From contig JACPUW010000024.1 of the NCBI GenBank assembly GCA_016192035.1, positions 1-64,000 on the forward strand: a DNA stretch of 64,000 nucleotides, read 5' to 3'. The translations under genes were made by a program, and so were the position numbers. The notes under the pieces were generated by a model. The model worked only from the letters and a program-made list of their open reading frames with translations, had not been told where the DNA came from and made no database searches. This document shows positions 24,702 through 32,929 of this stretch, piece by piece (positions within the stretch are counted from its first letter, which is position 1; each line of letters opens with the position of its first letter). The stretch comes from Bacteroidota bacterium. GTDB lineage: Bacteria; Bacteroidota; Bacteroidia; CAILMK01; JACPUW01.

Positions 24702-25201
24702 CCACGCATTGGCTTAGCCATATCCGCTTTTTTGCCCTATTGGCCTTTTTGTCGGCTTGTGGGATTTACCGGTTTAATGACTTTCAGACCGATGGCGCAC
24801 AAACCATTGCCATACATTACTTTGACAACAAAGCCCCTATCGTGGTGCCCAGCTTGGGCCAAGTTTTTACCCAGGCCCTCAAGGATAAGTACCGCAGCGA
24901 GTCGCCCCTTACCGTAACCAGTGGGCAGGGAGACTGGGATTTGAGCGGGTACATAAGCCGGTACCAAACCACCTTTTTGGCGGTGCAACAAGACCAGCCA
25001 TCACGCACTAGGCTGAGCCTTTCGGTGCATGTGGTTTTTGTCAATTCCTTATTGGAGTCCAAGGGGTTTGAACGGGATTTTGAACAATTCGTGGATTTTG
25101 ACAGTGATAAGGAACTGAGCCAAATAGAGAGTGGACTGATAGAGGAGTTGTCAGAAAAGATAGTGGTGGACATTTACAACGCTACCATTAACAATTGGTA
25201 G
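24698..25201 (+). CDS. lptE: LPS-assembly lipoprotein LptE-like
   Basis: The 167-residue protein has a lipoprotein signal ending LAFLSAC (lipid cysteine near residue 21), followed by GIYRF. The mature part has the LptE pattern of Bacteroidota: QTIAIHYFDNKAPIVVPSLG, FTQALKDKYRSESPLTV, WDLSGYISRYQTT and a C-terminal helix LIEELSEKIVVDIYNATINNW-type segment. It is expected to plug the LptD barrel in the outer membrane during lipopolysaccharide insertion. Overlaps the sigma-54 activator by four bases and is followed directly by the TPR-like gene and secG. Confidence 0.85.
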   Translation: MTTHWLSHIRFFALLAFLSACGIYRFNDFQTDGAQTIAIHYFDNKAPIVVPSLGQVFTQALKDKYRSESPLTVTSGQGDWDLSGYISRYQTTFLAVQQDQPSRTRLSLSVHVVFVNSLLESKGFERDFEQFVDFDSDKELSQIESGLIEELSEKIVVDIYNATINNW

Positions 25202-25203
25202 CC

Positions 25204-25842
25204 ATGGTAGCCAAGAACAGGGAAATCTTTCGGTTGACCATTGGGTCTTTATCGCCGGCGCAATTACAGTGGATCCGCGACACCCTGGCCCGGTATCCGT
25301 ATTACCAAGAGGCCAGGCTCCGGCTGGTGAAGGAGCTTCACCACCTAGGCGATTTGACATGGCGCGATGAATTGCGCTTGCTGGCCCTACAAACCTGTGA
25401 TAGGAATATGCTTTTCAAGTGTTTTGAGCCCGGCGCGGATTCAGGCCCTGAGCAATCTGACATACATGGCAATCAGCAAGTTATCAATTCAGAAACTGAA
25501 CCGGCAAAGGTGCATGCCAACCGTATGGCCGAAGCTGGGATACATGGCATGGGCAACACGGGGGCTAAAGGTCGGCAACTTGAAATCATAGAAAAGTTTT
25601 TGAAAAAACAACCGGGCATGCCACCGGCCAATGCTGCATATACACTTGAAAAACAGCCAACCATGGATAACTCCCTTCTGGTTCCCGAAGATTTGGTGTC
25701 AGAGACCCTGGCCAAGATATATGCAAAGCAGGGTAAGTGGGAACAGGCAATTAAAGTTTATGAGCGCCTCATACATCAAGTTCCCGAAAAAAAGGCGAAG
25801 TTTGCCGCCCAAATCTTGGAATTACAACATAACCTAAGGTAA
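25204..25842 (+). CDS. Hypothetical protein with C-terminal TPR-like segment
   Basis: I do not recognise a named family for this 212-residue soluble protein. The N-terminus (NREIFRLTIGSLSPAQLQWI, then YPYYQEARLRLVKEL) is helical and resembles an N-terminal segment seen in Bacteroidota proteins encoded between lptE and secG. The middle (about residues 85-145) is polar and probably unstructured. The C-terminus LVSETLAKIYAKQGKWEQAI followed by KVYERLIHQVPEKKAKFA is one tetratricopeptide-like hairpin. The ATG at 25204 follows the lptE stop; a TTG at 25195 would overlap it. It likely serves an envelope or scaffold role, by context only. Confidence 0.7.
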   Translation: MVAKNREIFRLTIGSLSPAQLQWIRDTLARYPYYQEARLRLVKELHHLGDLTWRDELRLLALQTCDRNMLFKCFEPGADSGPEQSDIHGNQQVINSETEPAKVHANRMAEAGIHGMGNTGAKGRQLEIIEKFLKKQPGMPPANAAYTLEKQPTMDNSLLVPEDLVSETLAKIYAKQGKWEQAIKVYERLIHQVPEKKAKFAAQILELQHNLR

Positions 25843-25843
25843 T

Positions 25844-26200
25844 ATGCTCACTGCCATTATTGTGCTCATTATCATTGCTTGCCTCCTGCTTTGGCTGGTT
25901 GTCCTTATCCAGAATCCCAAAGGTGGCGGATTGTCCTCGCAATTTGGTGGGAGCAGCGTAACCAATATCATAGGTGCCAAGCAAAGTGTGGACGTGATAG
26001 AAAAAGCCACTTGGATATTGGGTGCAACCGTATTTGTATTGGTGGTTCTGAGCAGCTATATTACCAAGCCCAGTGAAGCCGAAATAGGACCTGGACTTGA
26101 TGCAGTAGAAGGGTCATCCTCTTCAACTGGTGAGGGGGCCCAAGAAGAAGTGCCCCAGGAACAGGCCGTTCCATTCAACGAAGGAGATTCTGCGAAATAG
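25844..26200 (+). CDS. secG: Preprotein translocase subunit SecG
   Basis: This 118-residue small membrane protein of the SecYEG channel has two hydrophobic helices (about residues 3-22 and 55-75). The linking motif VVLIQNPKGGGLSSQFGGSS is diagnostic. The C-terminal tail (about 40 residues) is acidic and Ser/Glu-rich, as often in Bacteroidota. It starts one base after the preceding stop codon. secA is about 30 kb away at 56406. Confidence 0.93.
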   Translation: MLTAIIVLIIIACLLLWLVVLIQNPKGGGLSSQFGGSSVTNIIGAKQSVDVIEKATWILGATVFVLVVLSSYITKPSEAEIGPGLDAVEGSSSSTGEGAQEEVPQEQAVPFNEGDSAK

Positions 26201-26239
26201 GGCAAACATGGCCGTTGGCACGGACTCAGCCTGCTGACC

Positions 26240-27028
26240 ATGAATTTTTTGCCATATAACATTCGATATTTAAGAAAGAACAAGGGCTTGACCCAAAGTG
26301 CACTGGCCCAAATGCTGGGGCTGAAACGTGCCGTAGTGGGTAGCTATGAAGAAGGCAAGGCCCAACCCAAATTGGAAACCCTGCGGCTTATCTGCCAATT
26401 GTTTGATTGTACCCTTGACGAGTTGGTGGAGCAAAACCTGGATGGACATACGCCACATCCTGCCCATGCATCGGGTAAGTCACTCCGTGTGCTATCGGTA
26501 ACTGTAGATAGCCTAGGAAAGGAGAATATAGCCGTAGTGCCAATTAAGGCTGTTTCGGGGTATCTGTCTGGCTATGCCGACCCTCAATTTGTGGGGCAGT
26601 TGCCCCAATTTGCCCTTCCATTGCCAGAAATAGCCGCCCATAGGAGCTATCGGATTTTTCAAATCAAGGGCCACAGCATGACACCGGTGCAGCAAGGCGA
26701 CTACATCCTGGCTGAATACGTGGCCAATTGGATGGAAATACATGATTACCAAACCTATGTGGTGTTGACGAAAACCGATGGGGTGGTGTATAAGCGGGTA
26801 ATAAACAAGCTAAAGGGCGAGCAGATGCTATTTATGTTGTCTGACAATGGTGAATATGAACCATACCCCTTGTTGGTAACTGACATTCTCGAAGTGTGGA
26901 AGTCGGTGGGGCACCTGGCTTTTAGGCTGCCTGGCACTGCTGACCAGGGCAGGGTAGATCAATTGGAAAAGGTCCTTGAAATGATGCGGCAAGAGATTGA
27001 TTTGATAAAAGGGCGGCAAGGGCGCTAG
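26240..27028 (+). CDS. XRE-family regulator with LexA/S24-like C-terminal domain
   Basis: The 262-residue protein has an N-terminal helix-turn-helix (about residues 3-60: NIRYLRKNKGLTQSALAQML, YEEGKAQPKLETL) and a C-terminal S24 peptidase-like domain with KGHSMTPVQQGDYILAEY (serine near residue 147) and VVYKRVINKL (lysine near 187), the pair used for self-cleavage in LexA and CI repressors. A canonical Ala-Gly cleavage site is not obvious. It follows secG by 39 bases in the same direction, perhaps in the same transcript. Its targets are unknown; SOS or stress control is inference. Confidence 0.85.
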   Translation: MNFLPYNIRYLRKNKGLTQSALAQMLGLKRAVVGSYEEGKAQPKLETLRLICQLFDCTLDELVEQNLDGHTPHPAHASGKSLRVLSVTVDSLGKENIAVVPIKAVSGYLSGYADPQFVGQLPQFALPLPEIAAHRSYRIFQIKGHSMTPVQQGDYILAEYVANWMEIHDYQTYVVLTKTDGVVYKRVINKLKGEQMLFMLSDNGEYEPYPLLVTDILEVWKSVGHLAFRLPGTADQGRVDQLEKVLEMMRQEIDLIKGRQGR

Positions 27029-27071
27029 TCCTGATAAATTGTTGGGGCAAGCCTCATATGTGCCTGAAACA

Positions 27072-27101
27072 ATAAAGCCGCCCACATGTGGGCGGCTTTA
27101 T
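27072..27101. terminator. Bidirectional terminator, perfect 30 bp palindrome
   Basis: ATAAAGCCGCCCACA is followed directly by its exact reverse complement, giving 15-base arms with no spacer. It separates the convergent XRE/S24 and LVIVD genes. Confidence 0.8.
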
Positions 27102-27123
27102 CAAACACTCAATCGGCCTTAGC

Positions 27124-28425
27124 CTAATTCGGCAATTTCAGTATCTGTCCAACAATCCGTATATCACTAGGATTGGTGTAATCAATGAGTTGGAAGCCCA
27201 GATTCGACGACAATATCAAGGTGCCGTGGTAAGGAATCACGTCGTATGCGTCCATACCGGTGATGTGGGCTATAAGGTTTTCTTCCACTTGTAGGGTGCC
27301 ATCGCGCAGGTCGTACACTTTTAGTCCCGCTTCGGCGTCGCAAAGGAACAACAATCCATCGTCAATTCCCAACCCATGTGGGTTGTGCATGGGGTGGGTG
27401 GATTTTAAGGTCGGGTTTTTAAGGTCAGAAATATTGATAATTTGGAGTTCATCGGTAAACCCATTGCACTGGTTGCCACTCCTTAGGGTCACATACGCTA
27501 AGGTATCTTCGGCTACCACAGGGTCGCAACTGTTCACGTGCAGGAACTTGGCGATCTCTTGTGGTGAAGAGGGATTGTTGTTGTCCATGATGTACATGCC
27601 GTTTGATGCACCTACGAATAGGTACTGCTCACTCCCCCTATAAAAAGGGAATAGGGTTTCAATGTTCCAATCAATATCCACTTGGCTGAAATACTGGGTT
27701 TGTGCCGGATTTTCCAAGCTGAAAAGCTTCATGGAGCTGTTGTCAAGCACATATAGAAAATTTGACATGATGGCAAAACGGGCCATGGATCCGGCTTGGC
27801 CGCTGGAACCGCCACCTTCACCACCATTGGACAAGAAATCATTTTGGCTAAAATCACCAACAGACCTTGACTCAAGCCCTGCGTCTTTGCCCCAATAGTC
27901 GCAGTCCACCTCTATCTCTTCTTCTATCCAGTCAATGGCCACGCCCTGGTTGCGGTCCACCATCCAGTATCCCGCTTCATCATGGGCTGAAAGGTTATCG
28001 GGAAACACATTTTGCTCCCGTCCTACTTCCTGTATGCGGGTTATGTCACTTATGTCGAATATGGCCAGGTCAATGAAGTTGTCGGCATAGAGGTAATTGC
28101 CCATTACGGCCATGTCAATATTACCGGGTATGGCTATAAAGGCTTTGCTCACGGGCTTGGATTTGTCCTTGATGTCTATTACGTGGATGCCGCTACCTTT
28201 TTCGTTAAGGAACAGGTAGTTGCCATATGCCACAATCTTCCCGGGGTCTTCCAGATCCCGGGGCTCGGTGGCTTTTGTCATGGCCCTTACCTCCTCCATG
28301 GTTTTATAGACGGGCGTGTATTGTAAATAGGTTTGGGTAGAATTGCAGGTATCTTGTAAGCACCCGCTCATTGCCAAGGCCATACCGGGCAGTATGGCAA
28401 AAAAAATCCAATGTTTTCGTGTCAT
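27124..28425 (-). CDS. LVIVD-repeat beta-propeller lipoprotein
   Basis: The 433-residue protein has a lipoprotein signal (LAMSGC, cysteine near residue 22). Repeats of about 40-45 residues follow with the LVIVD pattern: YGNYLFLNEKGSGIHVIDIK, GNYLYADNFIDLAIFDISD, GASNGMYIMDNNNPSSPQ and LQIINISDLKNPTLKST. These fold as a beta-propeller. A Gly/Ser-rich insertion occurs near residues 200-217. The family is common in Bacteroidota surface lipoproteins and its ligands are unknown. Confidence 0.85.
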   Translation of the reverse strand: MTRKHWIFFAILPGMALAMSGCLQDTCNSTQTYLQYTPVYKTMEEVRAMTKATEPRDLEDPGKIVAYGNYLFLNEKGSGIHVIDIKDKSKPVSKAFIAIPGNIDMAVMGNYLYADNFIDLAIFDISDITRIQEVGREQNVFPDNLSAHDEAGYWMVDRNQGVAIDWIEEEIEVDCDYWGKDAGLESRSVGDFSQNDFLSNGGEGGGSSGQAGSMARFAIMSNFLYVLDNSSMKLFSLENPAQTQYFSQVDIDWNIETLFPFYRGSEQYLFVGASNGMYIMDNNNPSSPQEIAKFLHVNSCDPVVAEDTLAYVTLRSGNQCNGFTDELQIINISDLKNPTLKSTHPMHNPHGLGIDDGLLFLCDAEAGLKVYDLRDGTLQVEENLIAHITGMDAYDVIPYHGTLILSSNLGFQLIDYTNPSDIRIVGQILKLPN

Positions 28426-28498
28426 CGTGTTGTGTTTAGGTTTGGCTCAAACGAAGGCCCACTGCAAAGGTTGCACGCGCAACTGCACTAAAGGTGAG

Positions 28499-28506
28499 TA
28501 CGTTTG
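28499..28506 (+). promoter_or_regulatory. -7 promoter element (TACGTTTG) of the 28533 gene
   Basis: TACGTTTG matches TAnnTTTG, 26 bases before the ATG. A TTG at 28471-28473 could be the -33 element, though the 25-base spacing is long. Confidence 0.4.
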
Positions 28507-28532
28507 TGGCGTAAAAGTAAAGTAGGTATGCC

Positions 28533-29264
28533 ATGCGTGTGATTTTTTTCTTTTGCCTTTTTATCATTCCCTTTTTGGCTGGAGCCCAGGGTGGTTTAGA
28601 AGACGTGCTATACCTAAAAAATGGGGCGGTGTACCGGGGAACCCTCCTGCCTTCAATTGACTCTGCGCACTACCGAATAGAAATAGTAGGTAGTAACGTG
28701 ATGGTGGTGGCCCTGGACGAGGTGGCCTTGAAATCGAGGGAGAAAGCGGCCTATGTGCTGGTGCGGGCACCAAGAACCCCCCAGGCCAATGGATGGTACG
28801 GCGAAATGTCGGTAGGATTGCCCATGGGTTTGAGTCAGTGGGGAAGCTTGATTTCAGCGGTTTCCCTTCACGGTTTTGCGGGCTATCAAATTAAACAGAA
28901 TATTAAAGTGGGGTTGGGCAGTGGATTTGAGGCCTATAATGAAGCGGCCTTATTGCTACCCCTATTTGGCCGCATTACCGGCGACCTCACGCGCAAATTG
29001 GTCACCCCGTTTTATCAAGCCGATGTGGGCTATGGCTTTAACATGGTGCCTGACAACGACATGCAGTCATTTAGGGGGGGGGCATCTGGTTTTTTGGGTG
29101 GGGGCATCAAGTTTAATTCTCGTAGTACATTCTATTTCAATATACTAACCGGCATTAGAATTCAGTATGCTTCCTCATATATTAATTCAAATTGGTGGTG
29201 GGAACCCTACACCGAGTACTACAGGTACAACCGCATTGAGACCAGATTGTCCTTTGGGTTTTGA
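28533..29264 (+). CDS. Hypothetical outer-membrane beta-barrel-like protein
   Basis: The 243-residue protein has a signal peptide (FFFCLFIIPFLAGAQG). A short N-terminal domain contains VLYLKNGAVYRGTLLPS, a motif frequent in Bacteroidota envelope proteins. From about residue 88 it shows alternating glycine/aromatic strands (SVGLPMGLSQWGSL, LHGFAGYQIKQNIKVGLGSG) and a terminal LSFGF, as expected of an eight-stranded barrel. No specific family assigned. It is divergent from the LVIVD lipoprotein. Confidence 0.65.
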   Translation: MRVIFFFCLFIIPFLAGAQGGLEDVLYLKNGAVYRGTLLPSIDSAHYRIEIVGSNVMVVALDEVALKSREKAAYVLVRAPRTPQANGWYGEMSVGLPMGLSQWGSLISAVSLHGFAGYQIKQNIKVGLGSGFEAYNEAALLLPLFGRITGDLTRKLVTPFYQADVGYGFNMVPDNDMQSFRGGASGFLGGGIKFNSRSTFYFNILTGIRIQYASSYINSNWWWEPYTEYYRYNRIETRLSFGF

Positions 29265-29554
29265 ACCAAAATGAAATGGTATTCCAATTTGGGGAAAGTT
29301 TTATCGCACATTTAGTCGAAACTTTGGAAGGTTTCGGCTAAGGGTTGAAGTCCATTTTGGCACCGAACAGCTGGGATACCAATGGAAATTTTGCCAATAA
29401 CGGGCCTAATTTGGGCTTTTTGGGCACCTTTAATGGTAGGGCACGGGTTGGGTCAAAACTATAATCCACCAAGTTTCGACCAATGATTCAAATTTGACTT
29501 GTCAGGGGAATGTACTTTGTATCTGCCACATGGCAATCCTAAACAACCCCAATC
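29265..29554. other. Intergenic region, 290 bp, no gene seen
   Basis: No supported coding region, tRNA or repeat was found. It holds a weak inverted repeat (CGAAAC at 29317-29322 with GTTTCG at 29331-29336) that may end transcription of the upstream gene, without a T-tract. Confidence 0.5.
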
Positions 29555-30136
29555 ATGAAGTCATTAATCGTTCCTTTTGTGGCCATTAGCCTAGGCGGCC
29601 TGGTGAGTTGCCACACCGATCAACAAACGGCTAGAATTGAAAAAATGCTGTATGTACAGGTAACCAACCCAGCTGGAAACCTATATTTTGAAGGGTCGGA
29701 ATTGGATGAACGTGCCCATTTTTATGATGTGGCTGAGCTGGGCCCTGAAGGCACCCTTTTGCAAACCGGTTGCACGCTATATACCCCAGGGGGCAAGGCG
29801 CAATTAAAGATTGATTTTCTATGCAACAGGGAGTTGCAGGGCAAAGTAGCGGGAGTGTATGAGCCGGGTGTGTACCATGACGCCCAGATTTCTGACTGCA
29901 CCGTGGTGGACATATGCTATATGGATGAAATAGGCAACACGTGGAAACTCGCCAGGGACAGCGATCCCAATTTTGTGTTTGAAATACTGGGCCTGCAACC
30001 GTACAACTCACTTGTGACAGGCGAAAGCAAACATTTGATAGAGTGTAGGTTTGATGTAAGGATGGTAAACCAAAACGGCGAGGTGGCCAGCCACCAGGGC
30101 CAGTTTTTAAGCGCGATAGCACATACTGTAAGATAA
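29555..30136 (+). CDS. Hypothetical lipoprotein
   Basis: The 193-residue protein has a lipoprotein signal ending LGGLVSC (cysteine near residue 19). The mature part is predicted mostly beta: MLYVQVTNPAGNLYFEG, AELGPEGTLLQTGCTLYTPG, CTVVDICYMDEIGNTWKLAR. Four further cysteines lie between residues 68 and 126. I do not recognise a family. A strong terminator follows the gene; upstream is the 290-base gap. Confidence 0.6.
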   Translation: MKSLIVPFVAISLGGLVSCHTDQQTARIEKMLYVQVTNPAGNLYFEGSELDERAHFYDVAELGPEGTLLQTGCTLYTPGGKAQLKIDFLCNRELQGKVAGVYEPGVYHDAQISDCTVVDICYMDEIGNTWKLARDSDPNFVFEILGLQPYNSLVTGESKHLIECRFDVRMVNQNGEVASHQGQFLSAIAHTVR

Positions 30137-30162
30137 ACAAGTACATGGAGTTTGGTTAAGAG

Positions 30163-30190
30163 ACCGAGGCCGGCAAAGCCTCGGTTTTTT
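30163..30190 (+). terminator. Intrinsic terminator
   Basis: ACCGAGGC (30163-30170) pairs with GCCTCGGT (30178-30185) and is followed by six T residues. It ends the 29555 lipoprotein gene. Confidence 0.8.
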
Positions 30191-30286
30191 GTTGCCCATA
30201 AATTGACCTTTATCCCGGTTGTCAAATCACCTTGCCCAGTATATCCCCTACAAACCACACAGTGCAAGCCCCCCTCAAATACCTAC

Positions 30287-31339
30287 TCAATTCAGTTTAA
30301 GTACCACCACCTCTACCCTGCGGTTGGCCTCATGTTCGTCCTCGGTTTGCGGATTAGGGTACTTCATTTCATCTCCGCCCATGCCCCGGTATTTTATTCG
30401 GGCAGGGTTAGCGCCTTGTTTTACCAGTGCTTGGTGCACGGCGTATGCACGGGCAAATGAAAGTTTATGGCCTTCTTCAATCACCGAAGCCGGTAGGGAG
30501 TCCTTGTTGGGTTGGTTCACATGTCCGCGTATCTCTATGTATATGTCGGGGTTGTTCTTAAGGAGTTCGGCTATTTGTACCAGGGCCGGTTCGCTTTTGG
30601 GCATTACCGCATTCTGGCCTTCATAGAAATAAATGTTGTCAAAACTCAGCCGTTCGGTCACTGTGGCTTGTTTTAGTTCCAAGGCAAGTGTCCAGTCAGA
30701 GCTGCCCACCACTTGGGGGTTTGCTATGGCCGAATCCAACCGGCTCAAGTATCCATCGGCATAGCCGTAGATGTAGTACTTTGGCCTATAAAGGGTTATA
30801 AATTCAAAGGTGCCGTCTTTGTTGGTGGCCAACTCCTCATTGAGCATGGGTTTATCCGGCACGCTGAACAGTACTTTGCCGGCTATGGGCTTGCGCGTTT
30901 TGGCATCTGTTAGCTGTCCGCGTATCCGCATGATCTGCCTAAATTCCACACGGCGGCTAAACTTATCGCTATACTTACCCATATAGCTAAATGGCTGAGA
31001 TTCGCCGCGGGCCACCACGGTAATGCTCCTGCTGTCGGCCCCCAGTTTCAGCAACTCGGATTTAACCGCCTCCGCCCGCTTGAGCGATAGGGCAGTGTTA
31101 TATTTCAAACTGCCAGAGGTATCCGTATGTCCAGATATTTCAAAAAGTACCCCTGGTTTCGATTTCAGTTCTGTGGCCACTGATTTGAGTACGGCCATAT
31201 CCTTTTCATCAAGCCTGAAATCGGAAGTGTCAAAGAAAATCTTGTAAGTGAGTGGGGCACTCCCGCTGCGGTTATACTGTGCCAAGCCTACAAGCGGAAT
31301 GGCTATACACCAAATTATTAACCAGTTACGTATTGCCAT
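30287..31339 (-). CDS. Protein with two OmpA-like peptidoglycan-binding domains
   Basis: The 350-residue secreted or periplasmic protein begins with a signal peptide (LIIWCIAIPLVGLAQ). A first OmpA domain (about residues 30-135) shows KIFFDTSDFRLDEKD, ISGHTDTSGS and NTALSLKRAEAVKSELLK. A middle beta domain (about 138-215; IRGQLTDAKTRKPIAGKVLF) resembles CarboxypepD_reg-type modules. A second OmpA domain (about 235-350) has IEIRGHVNQPN, LSFARAYAVHQALVKQG and ANRRVEVVVLKLN. Binding to peptidoglycan is expected. Having two full OmpA domains in one chain is less usual than one. Confidence 0.88.
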   Translation of the reverse strand: MAIRNWLIIWCIAIPLVGLAQYNRSGSAPLTYKIFFDTSDFRLDEKDMAVLKSVATELKSKPGVLFEISGHTDTSGSLKYNTALSLKRAEAVKSELLKLGADSRSITVVARGESQPFSYMGKYSDKFSRRVEFRQIMRIRGQLTDAKTRKPIAGKVLFSVPDKPMLNEELATNKDGTFEFITLYRPKYYIYGYADGYLSRLDSAIANPQVVGSSDWTLALELKQATVTERLSFDNIYFYEGQNAVMPKSEPALVQIAELLKNNPDIYIEIRGHVNQPNKDSLPASVIEEGHKLSFARAYAVHQALVKQGANPARIKYRGMGGDEMKYPNPQTEDEHEANRRVEVVVLKLN

Positions 31340-31370
31340 GATGAACGAAATATAGCACCGGTCGCCTAAA

Positions 31371-32141
31371 TTAGTCTTTCTTAAAGCTTAGTTTGTGTTG
31401 GTAGGCATTCCTTATAAAGGGTGATGCAAAAATAAAATCACGCAGCTCCGGCACTTCAGAATCCATAATTTCATTAGGGTGGCCTTCCCAAAGCTTGGCA
31501 CCTTTGTGAAGGTACACCACATTGTCGCCCACTTCAAATATGGAATTCATATCGTGGGTATTCACCACGGTGGTTATGTTGTATTCCACTGTGATCTCCT
31601 TTATGAGGCGATCTATTACTATGGAAGTCACGGGATCTAAGCCTGAATTGGGTTCATCGCAATACAAATACTTGATGTCCATGGCTATGGCCCTGGCTAT
31701 CCCCACCCTTTTCTGCATGCCACCGCTTATTTCCGAAGGGAATTTTTGGCTGGCGCGGGACAATTCCACCCGTTCAAGGCAGAATTCCACCCGTTCTTTT
31801 ATTTGTTTTTCGGGTTGGTGGGTAAACATGCGCAAGGGAAAGGCCACATTTTCATACACGGTCATGGAGTCAAACAGGGCCGCGCTTTGAAACAACATCC
31901 CAATTTCTTGCCTGATTTTTTTGCGCTCTTTGATGTGCAGTCCGTAAACGGTCCTGCCGCTGTACCTCACATCGCCATGATCGGGCTCTATGAGGCCTAC
32001 CATACACTTAATGGTGACCGTTTTGCCGCTGCCACTTGCCCCAATGATCATGTTGATTTTACCGGGCTCAAACCTGGCATCTATGCCCTTGAGCACCTCA
32101 GTGCCCTCAAATGATTTTCTAAGTCCAATAACTTCAATCAT
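31371..32141 (-). CDS. ABC transporter ATP-binding protein, MlaF-like
   Basis: The 256-residue ATPase has Walker A GASGSGKT (about residues 34-41), the signature SGGMQKRVGIARAIA (about 143-157) and Walker B YLYCDEPNSGLDP (about 162-174). These features, with MIEVIGLRKSFEGTEVLKGI at the start, match the MlaF/Ttg2A family that moves phospholipids between inner and outer membranes. The permease gene lies three bases upstream in the same direction. No MCE-domain (MlaD) gene follows in the window. Confidence 0.93.
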   Translation of the reverse strand: MIEVIGLRKSFEGTEVLKGIDARFEPGKINMIIGASGSGKTVTIKCMVGLIEPDHGDVRYSGRTVYGLHIKERKKIRQEIGMLFQSAALFDSMTVYENVAFPLRMFTHQPEKQIKERVEFCLERVELSRASQKFPSEISGGMQKRVGIARAIAMDIKYLYCDEPNSGLDPVTSIVIDRLIKEITVEYNITTVVNTHDMNSIFEVGDNVVYLHKGAKLWEGHPNEIMDSEVPELRDFIFASPFIRNAYQHKLSFKKD

Positions 32142-32144
32142 ATA

Positions 32145-32912
32145 CTACAAGAACAACTGGGCTATGATGTAATCAGAAAAGAGGATAAGCACGCAGCTCC
32201 ACACCACCGCCCGTGTGCTTGATTTGCCCACACCTGTGGCCCCGCCAGATGAATAGTACCCTTGGTAGCATGAAATGCTGGATATCATAAAGGCAAAAGT
32301 GTAGGCCTTGGTCATAGAAAGTATAAATACCTTGACCTTAAATATATCAATGGCGCCCGCCACAAAATCATGGTAGGGCACAATGCCCGAATTGTTGCCT
32401 ATAAAGGCGCCACTCAGGGTCATTAGTGCGGTGGATATGAGTATGAGCATGGGAATGACCACCAGCGAAGCCAAGATCTTGGGAAAAACCAGAAAGGCGG
32501 CAGAGTTTACGCCCATTACGTCCAGTGCGTCTATTTGTTCTTTCACGCGCATGGTGCCCAACTCAGAAGCCAGGCTTGATCCTACCCTGCCCGCAAGCAC
32601 CAAACCGGTGATGGTGGGGGCCAACTCCAACATGGCCGTTTCCGTTACTATCTCGCCAATCACGCTGGCCGGTATCCAGGCCACTATGAGCTGATAAGCG
32701 GTTTGTAGCGTGGTTACCATGCCCAAAAAAACCGAAATCAAGATGACAATGCCCAGAGAGCCTATGCCTATCTTGTTCATCTCCTTAAAGAGCTCTTTGG
32801 CATACATCCGCGTACTTTCGGGCCTGCGTATGGAGTTGCGCAGCAGGAGTAAGTATTTGCCAAAATCGGTGAAAGGCAACAAATGAGTAGGATTTTTGAG
32901 AGATAGGCGCAA
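32145..32912 (-). CDS. MlaE-family lipid ABC transporter permease
   Basis: The 255-residue polytopic protein has the MlaE (DUF140) core: IGSLGIVILISVFLGMVTTLQ (first helix; 20 or fewer residues conserved), TGLVLAGRVGSSLASELGTM and VKEQIDALDVMGVNSAAFLV, the coupling helix that docks the ATPase. It works with the MlaF-like ATPase encoded three bases downstream. The start is uncertain: TTG at 32912, or a TTG near 32879 that would leave FGKYLLLLRN near the N-terminus. Only 17 bases separate it from the divergent SDR gene. Confidence 0.9.
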   Translation of the reverse strand: MRLSLKNPTHLLPFTDFGKYLLLLRNSIRRPESTRMYAKELFKEMNKIGIGSLGIVILISVFLGMVTTLQTAYQLIVAWIPASVIGEIVTETAMLELAPTITGLVLAGRVGSSLASELGTMRVKEQIDALDVMGVNSAAFLVFPKILASLVVIPMLILISTALMTLSGAFIGNNSGIVPYHDFVAGAIDIFKVKVFILSMTKAYTFAFMISSISCYQGYYSSGGATGVGKSSTRAVVWSCVLILFSDYIIAQLFL

Positions 32913-32929
32913 AGTAAACCAATTAAACC

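Noticed and set aside
29265-29554. Possible RNA gene in the 290-base gap
   Set aside because: Only one weak hairpin was found; no tRNA-like cloverleaf or conserved RNA motif was recognised.
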